In this document: in pieces, positions 8,522 through 16,907 of the stretch
How positions within the stretch are numbered: position 1 is the first letter of the stretch
Layout of the letters: every line of letters starts with the position of its first letter
Assembly: GCF_011806455.1 (NCBI RefSeq)
Contig: NZ_JAATOT010000003.1
Location: 372,001-436,000 of the forward strand
Direction: 5' to 3'
DNA: 64,000 nt
Origin: Celeribacter sp. HF31
GTDB taxonomy: Bacteria > Pseudomonadota > Alphaproteobacteria > Rhodobacterales > Rhodobacteraceae
The notes under the pieces: generated by a model
What the model saw: only the letters and a program-made list of their open reading frames with translations
Databases searched by the model: none
What the model was told of the DNA's origin: nothing
Position numbers and translations under genes: made by a program

Positions 8522-9946
8522 ATGTCTCAGCCCTTCGACTATTTCGTGATTTTTGCAGAGATGCGGACCGGCTCCAATTTTCTGGAAGAAAACGTCAATG
8601 CCTATCCGGGGCTGAAATGTTGGGGCGAGGTGTTCAATCCCGCCTTCATCGGCAAATCGCAGCAAAAAGAGATGCTCGGCATCTCCATGCTGGAGCGCGA
8701 GGCCGATCCGACAGCGCTTTTGAAAAAACTGCGCAAATCGACGGAGGGGTTGGCCGGGTTTCGGTTTTTCCACGATCACGACCCGCGCATTCTCGCCCAT
8801 GTCCTTGAGGACCCGAAGTGCGCCAAGATCATCCTGACGCGCAATCCGCTGGACAGCTATGTGTCGCGCAAGATTGCGGGGGTGACGGGGCAATGGCGTC
8901 TGGGCGATCTCAAAGACGCGAAATCCGCGAAGATCGCTTTTGAGAAACGCGAATTCCAAACCATGCTGGATGAGTTGAAGGAATTTCAGATTTTCCTCCA
9001 GCGTCAGCTCCAGATGACCGGTCAGACGGCGTTTTACATCAATTACGAGGACATTCAGGACGTTGAGGTTCTGAACGGTCTGGCGCGCTTCCTCGGTGTC
9101 ACCGCAGAGCGCAACAAGACCTCGCAAAAGACCAAGGTGCAGAACCCGTCACGTCTTGAGGACAAGGTTCTGAACTACGCGGAAATGGTGTCCGACCTGT
9201 CGAGCGTGGATCACTTCAACCTCTCGAACACCCCGAATTTCGAGCCGCGTCGCAAACCCGCTGTGCCGACCTATCTGGCCTGTGCCGAGACGTCATTGCT
9301 CTACATGCCGGTGCGCGGTGGGCCTGAGGCCGCTGTGGCCGAATGGATGTCTGCGCTGGACAAGGTGGATCCTGAGGCCTTGCAGCGAGGGTTTTCGCAA
9401 AAGACCCTGCGGCAGTGGAAGCGTCAGCATAAGGGGCATCGCAGCTTTACCGTGATTTCCCATCCTGCGCAGCGGTTGCATCGGGTGTTCTGCGATTACA
9501 TCCTGAACATCAGTGGCAGAACCTATGGCGAAATCCGCGAGACCCTGCGCACGACCTACAAGCTGCCCCTGCCTGCGGCTGAGCCGACGGAGAGCTACAC
9601 GCGCGACCAGCATCGCGAGGCGTTCCTGAAATTCGCGGGCTTTGTGCAGGGCAATCTGAATGGCCAGACCTCGGTGCGAGTCGATGGCACTTGGGCCTCG
9701 CAATCTGAGGTGATCAAAGGATTCGCCGATTTCTCCCTGCCGGATATCGTGATCCGGGAGGAGGGCCTGGCTGAGGACCTGTCGCATCTGGCGGCGAATT
9801 TGGGCATCAAGCCTGCGCTTGTGGTGGATGAGCCCGAAGATGCGCCCTACACGCTCGCCGAGATTTACGACGCAGAAGTCGAAGAGGCCGTGAAGGCGGC
9901 CTATCAGCGCGACTACATGATGTTCGGGTTCAAGCCCTGGGGCTGA
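8522..9946 (+). CDS. NodH-like sulfotransferase with a second, degenerate sulfotransferase-like C-terminal half
   Basis: Predicted to transfer sulfate from PAPS to a glycan hydroxyl. It has 474 residues, about twice a single sulfotransferase domain. In the N-terminal half the PAPS 5'-phosphosulfate loop is FAEMRTGSNFLEENV (about 11-25) and the 3'-phosphate site is LTRNPLDSYVSRKIAG (about 106-121), with YINYEDI further on. The C-terminal half has TVISHPAQRLHRVFCDY, which resembles the 3'-phosphate motif of family-2 sulfotransferases, but no clear 5' loop, so this half may be inactive or structural. It begins three bases after the GT14 gene and closes the glycan block. CysQ at 874-1671 would remove its PAP product. 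Confidence 0.82.
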   Translation: MSQPFDYFVIFAEMRTGSNFLEENVNAYPGLKCWGEVFNPAFIGKSQQKEMLGISMLEREADPTALLKKLRKSTEGLAGFRFFHDHDPRILAHVLEDPKCAKIILTRNPLDSYVSRKIAGVTGQWRLGDLKDAKSAKIAFEKREFQTMLDELKEFQIFLQRQLQMTGQTAFYINYEDIQDVEVLNGLARFLGVTAERNKTSQKTKVQNPSRLEDKVLNYAEMVSDLSSVDHFNLSNTPNFEPRRKPAVPTYLACAETSLLYMPVRGGPEAAVAEWMSALDKVDPEALQRGFSQKTLRQWKRQHKGHRSFTVISHPAQRLHRVFCDYILNISGRTYGEIRETLRTTYKLPLPAAEPTESYTRDQHREAFLKFAGFVQGNLNGQTSVRVDGTWASQSEVIKGFADFSLPDIVIREEGLAEDLSHLAANLGIKPALVVDEPEDAPYTLAEIYDAEVEEAVKAAYQRDYMMFGFKPWG

Positions 9947-9962
9947 GGGTCTGGCGTAACAG

Positions 9963-10427
9963 TCAGGCGGCTTTGGTCGCCGGGCCTTCGGTCAGGATGG
10001 CATGCAGCGTGGCAGGCTCATTGTTCGCGCGCAGCTTGGCGCAGATGTCGCCATTGCGCATGGTGCGGGACACCAGTGCCAGCGCCTTGAGGTGATCGAC
10101 CCCGGATTCGGCAGGGGCGAAGAGCGCGAAGATCAGATCAACCGGCTGGCGATCCACCGCATCGAAATCCATCGGGCTTTCAAGACGCAGGAAGGTGCCG
10201 ACCACACGGTCCAGCCCCTCGATCCGGGCATGCGGCAGGGCAACGCCATGGCCCACACCCGTGGGGCCAAGGCTTTCGCGTTCTTGAAGCGCATCGACAG
10301 TGTCGTTCAAAGTCAGATCATAAACGCTTGCCGCGATCTCACCGAGATCCTGGAACAAACGTTTCTTGCTGGTCATTTTGCCCACGACCTTGACGGCCTG
10401 TGGGTCCAAAATCTTTGAGATATCCAT
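9963..10427 (-). CDS. ptsN: PTS IIA-like nitrogen regulatory protein PtsN
   Basis: EIIA-type phosphoacceptor of the nitrogen PTS, a cytoplasmic regulator that takes phosphate from PtsO/PtsP rather than transporting sugar. It has 154 residues from ATG 10427; a longer frame to 10511 would run into hpf. The conserved phospho-His lies in GVALPHARIEGLDR, and the N-terminal segment MDISKILDPQAV is family-typical. It follows hpf with a short gap that holds a hairpin (10444-10465). The usual rpoN neighbour is absent here. Confidence 0.92.
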   Translation of the reverse strand: MDISKILDPQAVKVVGKMTSKKRLFQDLGEIAASVYDLTLNDTVDALQERESLGPTGVGHGVALPHARIEGLDRVVGTFLRLESPMDFDAVDRQPVDLIFALFAPAESGVDHLKALALVSRTMRNGDICAKLRANNEPATLHAILTEGPATKAA

Positions 10428-10443
10428 CTGAAAACTACCCGCC

Positions 10444-10465
10444 CCGACCCGTCGAGGCGGGTCGG
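10444..10465 (-). other. Intergenic stem-loop between hpf and ptsN
   Basis: CCGACCCG (10444-10451) pairs with CGGGTCGG (10458-10465), an eight-base-pair perfect GC-rich stem with a six-base loop. It lies in the 43-base gap between the hpf stop and the ptsN start. It has no T-run on the minus strand, so it is more likely an RNA-processing or translation-tuning element than a strong terminator. Confidence 0.4.
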
Positions 10466-10470
10466 TTTCA

Positions 10471-11046
10471 TTATGTCGCGTTGTTGGGGTCAATCCAGCC
10501 GATGTTCCCATCCGGGCGGCGGTAGACCACGTTTACACCAGTTTTCCCTTCCTTGTGGAACACAAGGACCGGAGCTCCGGCAAGTTCCATCTGCATCACA
10601 GCCTCACCCACCGTCAGCGTCGGAATCGACGCCTCCATTTCGGCGATGATCATCGGCTGCAAGCTGTCGGGTTCCTGATCCTCGTCATGCTCCGATGCGG
10701 CGAGGATATACTGGGAACCGCCGAAGAGTTCAACAGGCTCTGCGCGTTCCTTATGGTGATCTTTCAACCGGCGCTTGTAACGACGCAGTTGTTTGTCCAT
10801 TTTTTCTGCGCAGGCATCGAACGAACCATAAATCTCATGCGCGCGCGCACTGGCCTGGGCCGTCAGACCGGTCGAGAGGTGTACCACGGCCTCGCAGACA
10901 TATTCTGCCCCACTTTTGGAGAACACGACATTCGCATCGGTCGGACGTTGTGCGTATTTTTCAAGCACGGAGCCGAGCTCGGTTTTGACATGCGTCTGAA
11001 GCGCTGCACCGATGTCGATTTGTTTGCCGCTGATTTGGTACCGCAT
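10471..11046 (-). CDS. hpf: Ribosome hibernation promoting factor, long form
   Basis: Binds the small subunit and promotes 100S ribosome dimers in stationary phase or starvation. At 191 residues it is the long HPF type: an N-terminal S30AE/YfiA domain (about 1-100, starting MRYQISGKQIDIG) and a C-terminal dimerisation domain with MQMELAGAPVLVFH and NVVYRRPDGNIGWIDP. The start ATG 11046 has AAGGAGGT at ideal spacing. It sits between lptB and ptsN; a 243-base gap to lptB could carry its own promoter. Confidence 0.93.
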   Translation of the reverse strand: MRYQISGKQIDIGAALQTHVKTELGSVLEKYAQRPTDANVVFSKSGAEYVCEAVVHLSTGLTAQASARAHEIYGSFDACAEKMDKQLRRYKRRLKDHHKERAEPVELFGGSQYILAASEHDEDQEPDSLQPMIIAEMEASIPTLTVGEAVMQMELAGAPVLVFHKEGKTGVNVVYRRPDGNIGWIDPNNAT

Positions 11047-11289
11047 AGATACCTCCTTCTTAATTTGACCTATGCCCGAACGCCTCTGGGCGTGTCTTCG
11101 AGGTCGTGGGTTTTTGTCGAAAGCGGGAATTCAATGCATGCGACGGAGACAAAACCGGCACGCTGTGTCGGGGGGTGGTCTGGCGCTCTTTGGCTTCGTT
11201 GTGCCATGGCGCATCCTGTCATTCGTACGTCACACATTGGATACCTATAAGGCGTCAAAATGCGGGGAATTGTCAATCAAAACCCGTCT

Positions 11290-12021
11290 TCAAATGCGGA
11301 AATTGTCACCAAGATAAACACGCCGCACGGTTTCATCGGCGACGATGTCTTCCTTGGTCCCGGACATCAGGACGTGACCATCGTGAAGGATATAGGCGCG
11401 GTCGATAATTCCCAATGTTTCCTGAACGTTATGGTCTGTGATCAAGACGCCGATGCCGCGGGTTTTGAGATCGGAAACCAGCCCGCGAATCTCCGCCACA
11501 GCGATCGGATCGACGCCGGCGAAGGGCTCATCGAGCAGCACGTAGGACGGGTCCGAAGCAAGGCATCGCGCGATTTCGACTCGCCGGCGTTCCCCGCCTG
11601 ACAAAGACAGAGCGGGCGCGCGGCGCAGGTGCGAAATGGAGAATTCAGACAGGAGGTCTTCGAGTTTTTCACGCCGCAAAAGCGGGTCGCTTTCCGAGAC
11701 TTCGAGGATGGCAAGAATGTTGTCTTCGACACAGAGGCCACGGAAGACAGAGGCCTCCTGCGGAAGGTAGCCGACCCCCAATTTGGCCCGGCGATACATC
11801 GGCAAAAGCGTGATGTCGCGCCCGTCCACAAGAACCTCGCCACCCTCGGGCATCACAAGACCCGCGATGGAATAGAAACAGGTGGTCTTGCCGGAGCCGT
11901 TGGGTCCGAGCAGGGCAACAACTTCGCCACGTTCGAGATCAAGGGAGACGTCCCGGATCACGGTGCGTTTGCGATAGCCCTTGCGCAGGTTGCGGACTCT
12001 CAGTCCGGTCGTTTCGCTCAT
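11290..12021 (-). CDS. lptB: LPS export ABC transporter ATP-binding protein LptB
   Basis: Cytoplasmic ATPase of the LptB2FG complex that extracts LPS from the inner membrane. It has 243 residues from ATG 12021; a GTG one codon upstream (12024) is an equal alternative. Walker A is GPNGSGKTT, the signature is LSGGERRR and Walker B is [10 protein letters not shown], followed by the H-loop in LITDH. The ATG shares its A with the lptA stop, so the two are coupled. LptF and LptG are not in the window. The 243-base gap downstream (11047-11289) has no gene and may hold the hpf promoter. Confidence 0.94.
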   Translation of the reverse strand: MSETTGLRVRNLRKGYRKRTVIRDVSLDLERGEVVALLGPNGSGKTTCFYSIAGLVMPEGGEVLVDGRDITLLPMYRRAKLGVGYLPQEASVFRGLCVEDNILAILEVSESDPLLRREKLEDLLSEFSISHLRRAPALSLSGGERRRVEIARCLASDPSYVLLDEPFAGVDPIAVAEIRGLVSDLKTRGIGVLITDHNVQETLGIIDRAYILHDGHVLMSGTKEDIVADETVRRVYLGDNFRI

Positions 12022-12521
12022 CACTCGTTTCCAGATTGCAGGATGGTTTTCACCCGACCGTCCATCCGCCCGGTGCCGGTGTCCAGATCAATCACCATCC
12101 GCTCGCCCGACAAAGCGCTGTTGGCCTGGGTCAAAAGCACATTTCCGGTAAGCACGACGGTGCCTGATTCGAGGTCATATTCCGCGCGCTGGGCCTCGGC
12201 GGCTTCGCCTGCGTTGGTCATCGTCACACCGCCCGAGGCCAAAAGCCGTGCAATCTTGCCGCCTTCGCTGGCGTAGATGACCTCGACCGTTTGCGCGGTC
12301 AGACGCATCGGGCCTTGGCCGATCACCACATTGCCGGAAAACAGCGCTTTGCCGGTGCCCTGATCAACGCTGAGCTGATCGGAGGTGACCTCGATCGGCA
12401 GGCTGCTGTCGTGTTTGAGGCCGCCGAATGCGATCTGCGTGCCCTGTGCATCTGCGGGCTGGCTCAGACCAAGCGTGAAGATCAGCGCGGTTGTCAGGGA
12501 AAGGGTTCGGATGATCGTCAC
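12021..12521 (-). CDS. lptA: LPS transport periplasmic protein LptA
   Basis: Periplasmic bridge protein that carries LPS from LptC to the outer-membrane LptDE. The OstA-like domain lies in about residues 40-150, with [18 protein letters not shown] and [13 protein letters not shown] chose GTG 12521 as start: it gives [20 protein letters not shown], a clean signal peptide cut near ADA-Q, and GAGGAC lies eight bases upstream. A TTG at 12536, five codons earlier, overlaps that site. The gene starts 18 bases after the lptC stop and overlaps lptB by one base. Confidence 0.88.
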   Translation of the reverse strand: MTIIRTLSLTTALIFTLGLSQPADAQGTQIAFGGLKHDSSLPIEVTSDQLSVDQGTGKALFSGNVVIGQGPMRLTAQTVEVIYASEGGKIARLLASGGVTMTNAGEAAEAQRAEYDLESGTVVLTGNVLLTQANSALSGERMVIDLDTGTGRMDGRVKTILQSGNE

Positions 12522-12539
12522 GGGCAAAGTCCTCAAATG

Positions 12540-13139
12540 TCAGGGCTGATATACCAGCTTTACGCCGTCCTTGAAAACCAGAAGGTAGTCCTCTGTCTCG
12601 GCATCTTGCGAAATCACCATGGAGCCCGCCGTCAGATCGCCCGCGGGTCCGGTCGCGTCGACGTTTCCCGGGCTTTCGATGCGCGAGACATCCAACATGG
12701 TGGCGATCCGGTTCGAGGTGATCGTGTAGCCGGTCGAGGTTTCGATCTCGACATGACCGGACAGCTCGGCGATCTGGCCGGGGCCGTCGATGACACCATC
12801 ATCGGCCTTGAGGCTGACGGAGCCATTGTCCGGTATCCTGAGCGCGCCGCGCACGGCGTTGGAATTGAGGACATCCTTGGTCGACAGATCCGGGCGCACG
12901 AGATCGGCGGAGATTTCCAATTCCGAGCCATCGCGGGTCACGGTCGCAAAAGACGGGCCTTCGACACGTTGTTCGCGCGCCAGCGTTTCGATGTCGACAT
13001 CGGCATAGGGAATGGACAGGCCGACCTCGCGGTCGCGCGCAAACAGAAAGAGCGTGGCCAAAAGCACGAGGCTGGCCAGGGGCAAGGCTATCTTCGCGAA
13101 GGCCACGAATTTGGAATAGGTGTTGTCGAACCGCGCCAT
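12540..13139 (-). CDS. lptC: LPS export system protein LptC
   Basis: Bitopic inner-membrane protein that passes LPS from LptBFG to LptA. It has 199 residues; a single transmembrane segment lies at about 14-33 (KIALPLASLVLLATLFLFA) with a periplasmic beta-jellyroll after it (DVLNSNAVRGALR, LSGHVEIETSTGYTI). Similarity across LptC proteins is low, so the call rests on length, topology and its place before lptA and lptB. It begins nine bases after the kdsD stop. Confidence 0.88.
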   Translation of the reverse strand: MARFDNTYSKFVAFAKIALPLASLVLLATLFLFARDREVGLSIPYADVDIETLAREQRVEGPSFATVTRDGSELEISADLVRPDLSTKDVLNSNAVRGALRIPDNGSVSLKADDGVIDGPGQIAELSGHVEIETSTGYTITSNRIATMLDVSRIESPGNVDATGPAGDLTAGSMVISQDAETEDYLLVFKDGVKLVYQP

Positions 13140-13148
13140 AAGGACGTC

Positions 13149-14111
13149 TTACACGACACCGGCGCGAAGGCAGTCCTGAATTTTCAAAATCCCGCAAGGC
13201 CGCCCATCTTCGGCAGAATCCCGCACAAACAGACAGGTGATCGCGCGTTCATCCATGCGCGCGACGGCTTTCTCGGCCAGCGCATCCGAGGAGATCGTCA
13301 TCGGGTTCAGGGTCATGATGTCGCCGGCGGTCTTGTCCAACAGCCCGTCGATATGACGCCGCAGGTCGCCGTCGGTGATGATGCCACTCAACTGGCCGTC
13401 CGCATCGATCACGCCGACGACGCCAAAGCCTTTGTCGGAAATCACCGACAAAGCCTCGCGCATGGGGGTTTCAGCGCTGACCAGAGGCATATCCACATGC
13501 ATGAGATCGCGCACTTTGGTGAGACGAGAGCCAAGCTTGCCGCCCGGGTGCAGCACGCGGAAATTATCGGCGGTAAAGGCGCGGTGTTCCATGAGCGCGA
13601 TGGCGAGCGCATCGCCCAGCGCCAAAGTCATTGTGGTCGAGGTGGTCGGCACGATGCCATGACCACAGGCCTCGGCGGCTTTGGGCAGGATCAGAGCCAC
13701 ATCGCACGCGCGAATGAGCGAGCTGTCGGGGTTCGACGCCACACCGATCATCGGAATTTTGAACCGCCGCGTGTAGGCAATCACATCGGCCAGTTCCGGG
13801 GTTTCGCCGGAGTTGGACAGCACGAGGCAGACATCATCATCGCCGATCATACCCAGATCGCCATGGCTCGCCTCGGCCGGATGCACGAAATGCGCGGGCG
13901 TGCCGGTGGAGGCCAGCGTCGCGGCGATCTTGCGCGCGATATGGCCGGATTTGCCCATGCCTGTGACGATGGTGCGGCCTTTGGCACGCAGGATGGTTTC
14001 CACGGCGGTGGTGAATTCGGTCCCGAGGCTGTCGGACAAAAGCCCGAGTGCCTCGGCCTCCTGTGCGATCACACGTTTGGCGGTGGACAGGAATGCGTCG
14101 GATTGGGTCAT
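13149..14111 (-). CDS. kdsD: Arabinose-5-phosphate isomerase KdsD
   Basis: Isomerises ribulose 5-phosphate to arabinose 5-phosphate, the first step to KDO. It has 320 residues from ATG 14111. The SIS domain is N-terminal, with GMGKSGHIARKIAATLASTG and SNSGETPELADV; two CBS domains follow (VRDLMHVDMPLVS and GDIMTLNPMTI), as in KpsF/GutQ/KdsD. Its place upstream of lptCAB links KDO supply to LPS export. Whether it serves LPS or capsule KDO cannot be told from sequence. A start further upstream would overlap rnd and is rejected. Confidence 0.92.
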   Translation of the reverse strand: MTQSDAFLSTAKRVIAQEAEALGLLSDSLGTEFTTAVETILRAKGRTIVTGMGKSGHIARKIAATLASTGTPAHFVHPAEASHGDLGMIGDDDVCLVLSNSGETPELADVIAYTRRFKIPMIGVASNPDSSLIRACDVALILPKAAEACGHGIVPTTSTTMTLALGDALAIALMEHRAFTADNFRVLHPGGKLGSRLTKVRDLMHVDMPLVSAETPMREALSVISDKGFGVVGVIDADGQLSGIITDGDLRRHIDGLLDKTAGDIMTLNPMTISSDALAEKAVARMDERAITCLFVRDSAEDGRPCGILKIQDCLRAGVV

Positions 14112-14133
14112 GTGCCGAACCTCGAAAGAGATG

Positions 14134-14745
14134 TCAGTGAGAGAAAATGTCGATTTCGGGCCAGCCTTCGAGATCGAGCTGTGCGCGGGTCGGCAGGAAG
14201 TCGAAACAGGATTGCGCAAGCTCCATCCGGCCTTCGCGTTCCAGCATTTCGTTCAGCTTGTCGCGCAGTTGGTGCAGGTAAAGCACGTCGGAGGCGGCGT
14301 AATCGAGCTGCGCATTGGTCAGGTCGCGCGCGCCCCAATCGCTCATCTGTTGATACTTCGAAATGTCCACTTTCAACAGCTGATCGAGCAGGTTCTTCAA
14401 CCCATGGCGATCCGTGAAGGTGCGCACGAGTTTCGAGGCGATTTTGGTGCAATAGACCGGTTGGGCCAGCGTGCCAAAGGTGTGATGCATCGCGGCGATG
14501 TCGAAGCGGCCAAAGTGGAACAGTTTCAACACATTCGGGTCCGCGAGCATTTTGCACAGGTTCGGTGCCTCGGTCTGGCCGCGTTCGACCTGAACCAGAT
14601 GGGCGTTGCCGTCACCGCCCGACATTTGAACAAGGCAAAGACGATCGCGGTGCGGGTTCAGCCCCATGGTCTCGCAGTCGATGGCGACGACCGGTCCAAG
14701 GTCGAGATCGTCCGGAAGGTCGTTTTTATAGAGGAAATTCGCCAT
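14134..14745 (-). CDS. rnd: Ribonuclease D-type 3'-5' exonuclease (short form)
   Basis: A DEDD-family 3'-5' exonuclease that trims stable RNA 3' ends. It has 203 residues from ATG 14745. Exo I is VVAIDCETMGLNPHRD, Exo II is LFHFGRFDIAAM, and Exo III is YAASDVLYLHQL with the DEDDy tyrosine. It lacks the C-terminal HRDC domains of E. coli RNase D, which is the common short version in this family. The start was taken because the upstream frame continues into AT-rich intergenic sequence. It opens the minus-strand LPS operon, 22 bases before kdsD. Confidence 0.87.
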   Translation of the reverse strand: MANFLYKNDLPDDLDLGPVVAIDCETMGLNPHRDRLCLVQMSGGDGNAHLVQVERGQTEAPNLCKMLADPNVLKLFHFGRFDIAAMHHTFGTLAQPVYCTKIASKLVRTFTDRHGLKNLLDQLLKVDISKYQQMSDWGARDLTNAQLDYAASDVLYLHQLRDKLNEMLEREGRMELAQSCFDFLPTRAQLDLEGWPEIDIFSH

Positions 14746-15026
14746 CGTCGTGCCTTTGCGCTGTCCAATGATTTGAAACAGGGTCTTACGGCTTTGCGGG
14801 AGTTGGGGCAAGAGAGCAGGCTCCCAGGGGCAGATGTTATAGCGTTTCAACTGTGCAGAAGATGCTGTTTGAGCGGTAAATATGGCCCCACACGCAAAAA
14901 ATTGAACCGCCTCGGAAAACTTTATGCTTTTTGTCGGTTAATTCTGTTGATAACACCGCCGGGCAAATGCGACCGCGCTCCCAGCCGCCGCCAGTGGCCG
15001 GTCTTCCTTAGATAAAGAGATCCGCC

Positions 15027-15929
15027 ATGTTCGCACATTTCATGAAGGGCGCCGCCCTCGCTCTTACGTTTTCGACCGCTGCCAGTGCCACCGAGCTCAC
15101 CACATTCTCGGGGCCGGTGACCGTTGAGGAGACGCCTGAAACCGTCATCAGTTTTGATGTCGGTGCGCTTGATACCCTCACAGCGCTGGGCGTCGATGTG
15201 GCGGGGATCACGCAGCCGATGCTGGTTCCGGCTCTCGCCGGTCTGGATGACGGCTCGCGCGCCAATATCGGCACGCTGTTCGAGCCCGATTTCGAACAGG
15301 TTTTTGCCCTGAAACCCGACCTGATCATCGCCGGGCCGCGCACGCGAGATCAGATCGACGCCCTGTCGAAAATCGCGCCCACTGTCGATCTTAGCCCCTT
15401 CTCCGAGGACATCGAAAAGGTGGTCGCGACCCAGACGCGCGAGCTTGGCGCCCTATTCGGCAAGGAAGATGAGGCTGCGGCTCGCATCGAACATCTGCAC
15501 ACCTCCCTCGAAGAGCTGCGCGGTCTGACTGAGGGGGCTGGCAAGGGGCTTGTCGTGATGACGAACGGGCCGAAGCTTTCGGTCTTCGGGCCGGGCTCGC
15601 GCTTTGGCTGGGTGCATGAAACTTTGGGCGTCGAACCTCTGATGAACGACCTCGAAGAGCAAACCCATGGCGAAGCCGTCAGCTTTGAATTCCTGCATGA
15701 GGCCAACCCGGATTGGTTGATCGTCTTTGACCGCACGCGCGCGACGAATGGCGATGGGCCGAAAGCCGAAGAAACGCTCGACAACGAGTTGGTTGCCCAG
15801 ACCACGGCTTGGCAAAAAGGTCAGGTGATCTATGTGCACCCGGCCGATTTCTACATCGCGACCACCGGTGTGCGGTCGCTTCAGGACACGGTCGATCAGT
15901 TCATCACCGCCTTTGAGGGCGCTGAATAA
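15027..15929 (+). CDS. Siderophore ABC transporter periplasmic binding protein
   Basis: Periplasmic receptor that delivers a ferric siderophore to the permeases downstream. It has 300 residues with a signal peptide (1 to about 20, cut near ASA-T) and no lipobox cysteine. It follows the FatB/CeuE/YclQ pattern: an early PxxVISFDVGALDTLTALG, LKPDLIIAGPRTRDQID, and VKxxGxxLSVFGPGSRFGW in the second lobe. These relatives bind petrobactin-type or enterobactin-type catecholates; the exact ligand is unknown. The 281-base gap from rnd is a divergent promoter region in which I see no convincing Fur or Irr box. No TonB-dependent receptor is nearby. Confidence 0.88.
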   Translation: MFAHFMKGAALALTFSTAASATELTTFSGPVTVEETPETVISFDVGALDTLTALGVDVAGITQPMLVPALAGLDDGSRANIGTLFEPDFEQVFALKPDLIIAGPRTRDQIDALSKIAPTVDLSPFSEDIEKVVATQTRELGALFGKEDEAAARIEHLHTSLEELRGLTEGAGKGLVVMTNGPKLSVFGPGSRFGWVHETLGVEPLMNDLEEQTHGEAVSFEFLHEANPDWLIVFDRTRATNGDGPKAEETLDNELVAQTTAWQKGQVIYVHPADFYIATTGVRSLQDTVDQFITAFEGAE

Positions 15930-15935
15930 GCCCCA

Positions 15936-16907
15936 ATGAGATTGCCCGCGCTTCATATGTTGCTTGCCTTGGGGAGCCTGGTCGTCATGGCCGGGCTCAG
16001 CCTCATGATCGGTGCATCCGATATGACCCTCGGTGCGGTGTTTCGGGGCGAGGGCGACGATACACTGATCCTTCTGGCCAGTCGCATTCCGCGCACGCTG
16101 GCGATCATCCTCACCGGGGCGTCGATGGCGATTTCCGGTCTGATCTTTCAGATGCTCACGCGCAACAAATTCGTCGAGCCCTCGACGGCGGGGACGGCGG
16201 AAAGCGCGGGGCTTGGGCTTTTGATTGCGGTCGCCTTGTTCCCGACCACCTCTTTGCTGGTCAAGATGGTGATCGCTGCAGGGTGTGCCATTGCCGGCAC
16301 GCTTTTGTTTCTCAAAATCCTCGACCGTCTGCCGCCGCGCGAGCCTTTGCTGGTGCCTCTGGTGGGGCTGATGCTGGGCGGTGTGATCGGGGCGGTTGCG
16401 ACGTTTTTCGCCTATCAGATGGACCTGTTGCAATATCTTGGCATCTGGACGACGGGGGAGTTTTCCGGTGTTTTGCGGGGGCGCTATGAGCTTTTGTGGC
16501 TCACGGGTGGGTTGGCCGTGATCGGCTATCTTTTCGCGGATCGGTTTTCCATCATGGGGATGGGCCGCGATGTGTCGATCACCTTGGGGCTCAATTATCG
16601 CGCGGTGATGTGGACGGGGCTGATCATTGTCTCTGTCACCACGGCTGTTGTCGTGGTCACCGTGGGCGCGATCCCGTTTCTGGGGCTGATCGTGCCCAAT
16701 ATTGTCAGCCGGATCATGGGCGACAACCTGCGTGCGGCGGTGCCTTGGGCGGCGAGCCTTGGGGCCGGGGCGCTCTTGCTGTGCGACATCATCGGGCGGG
16801 TCATTCGGCAGCCCTATGAGATTCCCATCGGCACGATCTTTGGTGTGATCGGCTCGATGATTTTCCTCTATCTTTTGCTGGGACGTCAGAGCCATGCCGT
16901 CCGATAG
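15936..16907 (+). CDS. Siderophore ABC transporter permease, subunit 1 (FecCD family)
   Basis: Inner-membrane FecCD-type permease with 323 residues and eight to ten predicted hydrophobic segments. Family blocks are present: RIPRTLAIILTGASMAISG, then GTAESAGLGLL and PFLGLIVPNIVSRIMG, the last being the ATPase-contact region. ATG 15936 begins six bases after the binding-protein stop. It resembles FatD/YclN and pairs with the permease at 16894-17889 to form the heterodimeric channel. Confidence 0.88.
   Translation: MRLPALHMLLALGSLVVMAGLSLMIGASDMTLGAVFRGEGDDTLILLASRIPRTLAIILTGASMAISGLIFQMLTRNKFVEPSTAGTAESAGLGLLIAVALFPTTSLLVKMVIAAGCAIAGTLLFLKILDRLPPREPLLVPLVGLMLGGVIGAVATFFAYQMDLLQYLGIWTTGEFSGVLRGRYELLWLTGGLAVIGYLFADRFSIMGMGRDVSITLGLNYRAVMWTGLIIVSVTTAVVVVTVGAIPFLGLIVPNIVSRIMGDNLRAAVPWAASLGAGALLLCDIIGRVIRQPYEIPIGTIFGVIGSMIFLYLLLGRQSHAVR

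Noticed and set aside
12291-14417. Open frame of 708 codons on the plus strand
   Set aside because: Antisense to lptA, lptC and kdsD, which are certain.
14746-15026. Possible Fur, Irr or RirA box before the siderophore operon
   Set aside because: No palindrome close to known iron boxes could be read; AT-rich patches alone are not enough.
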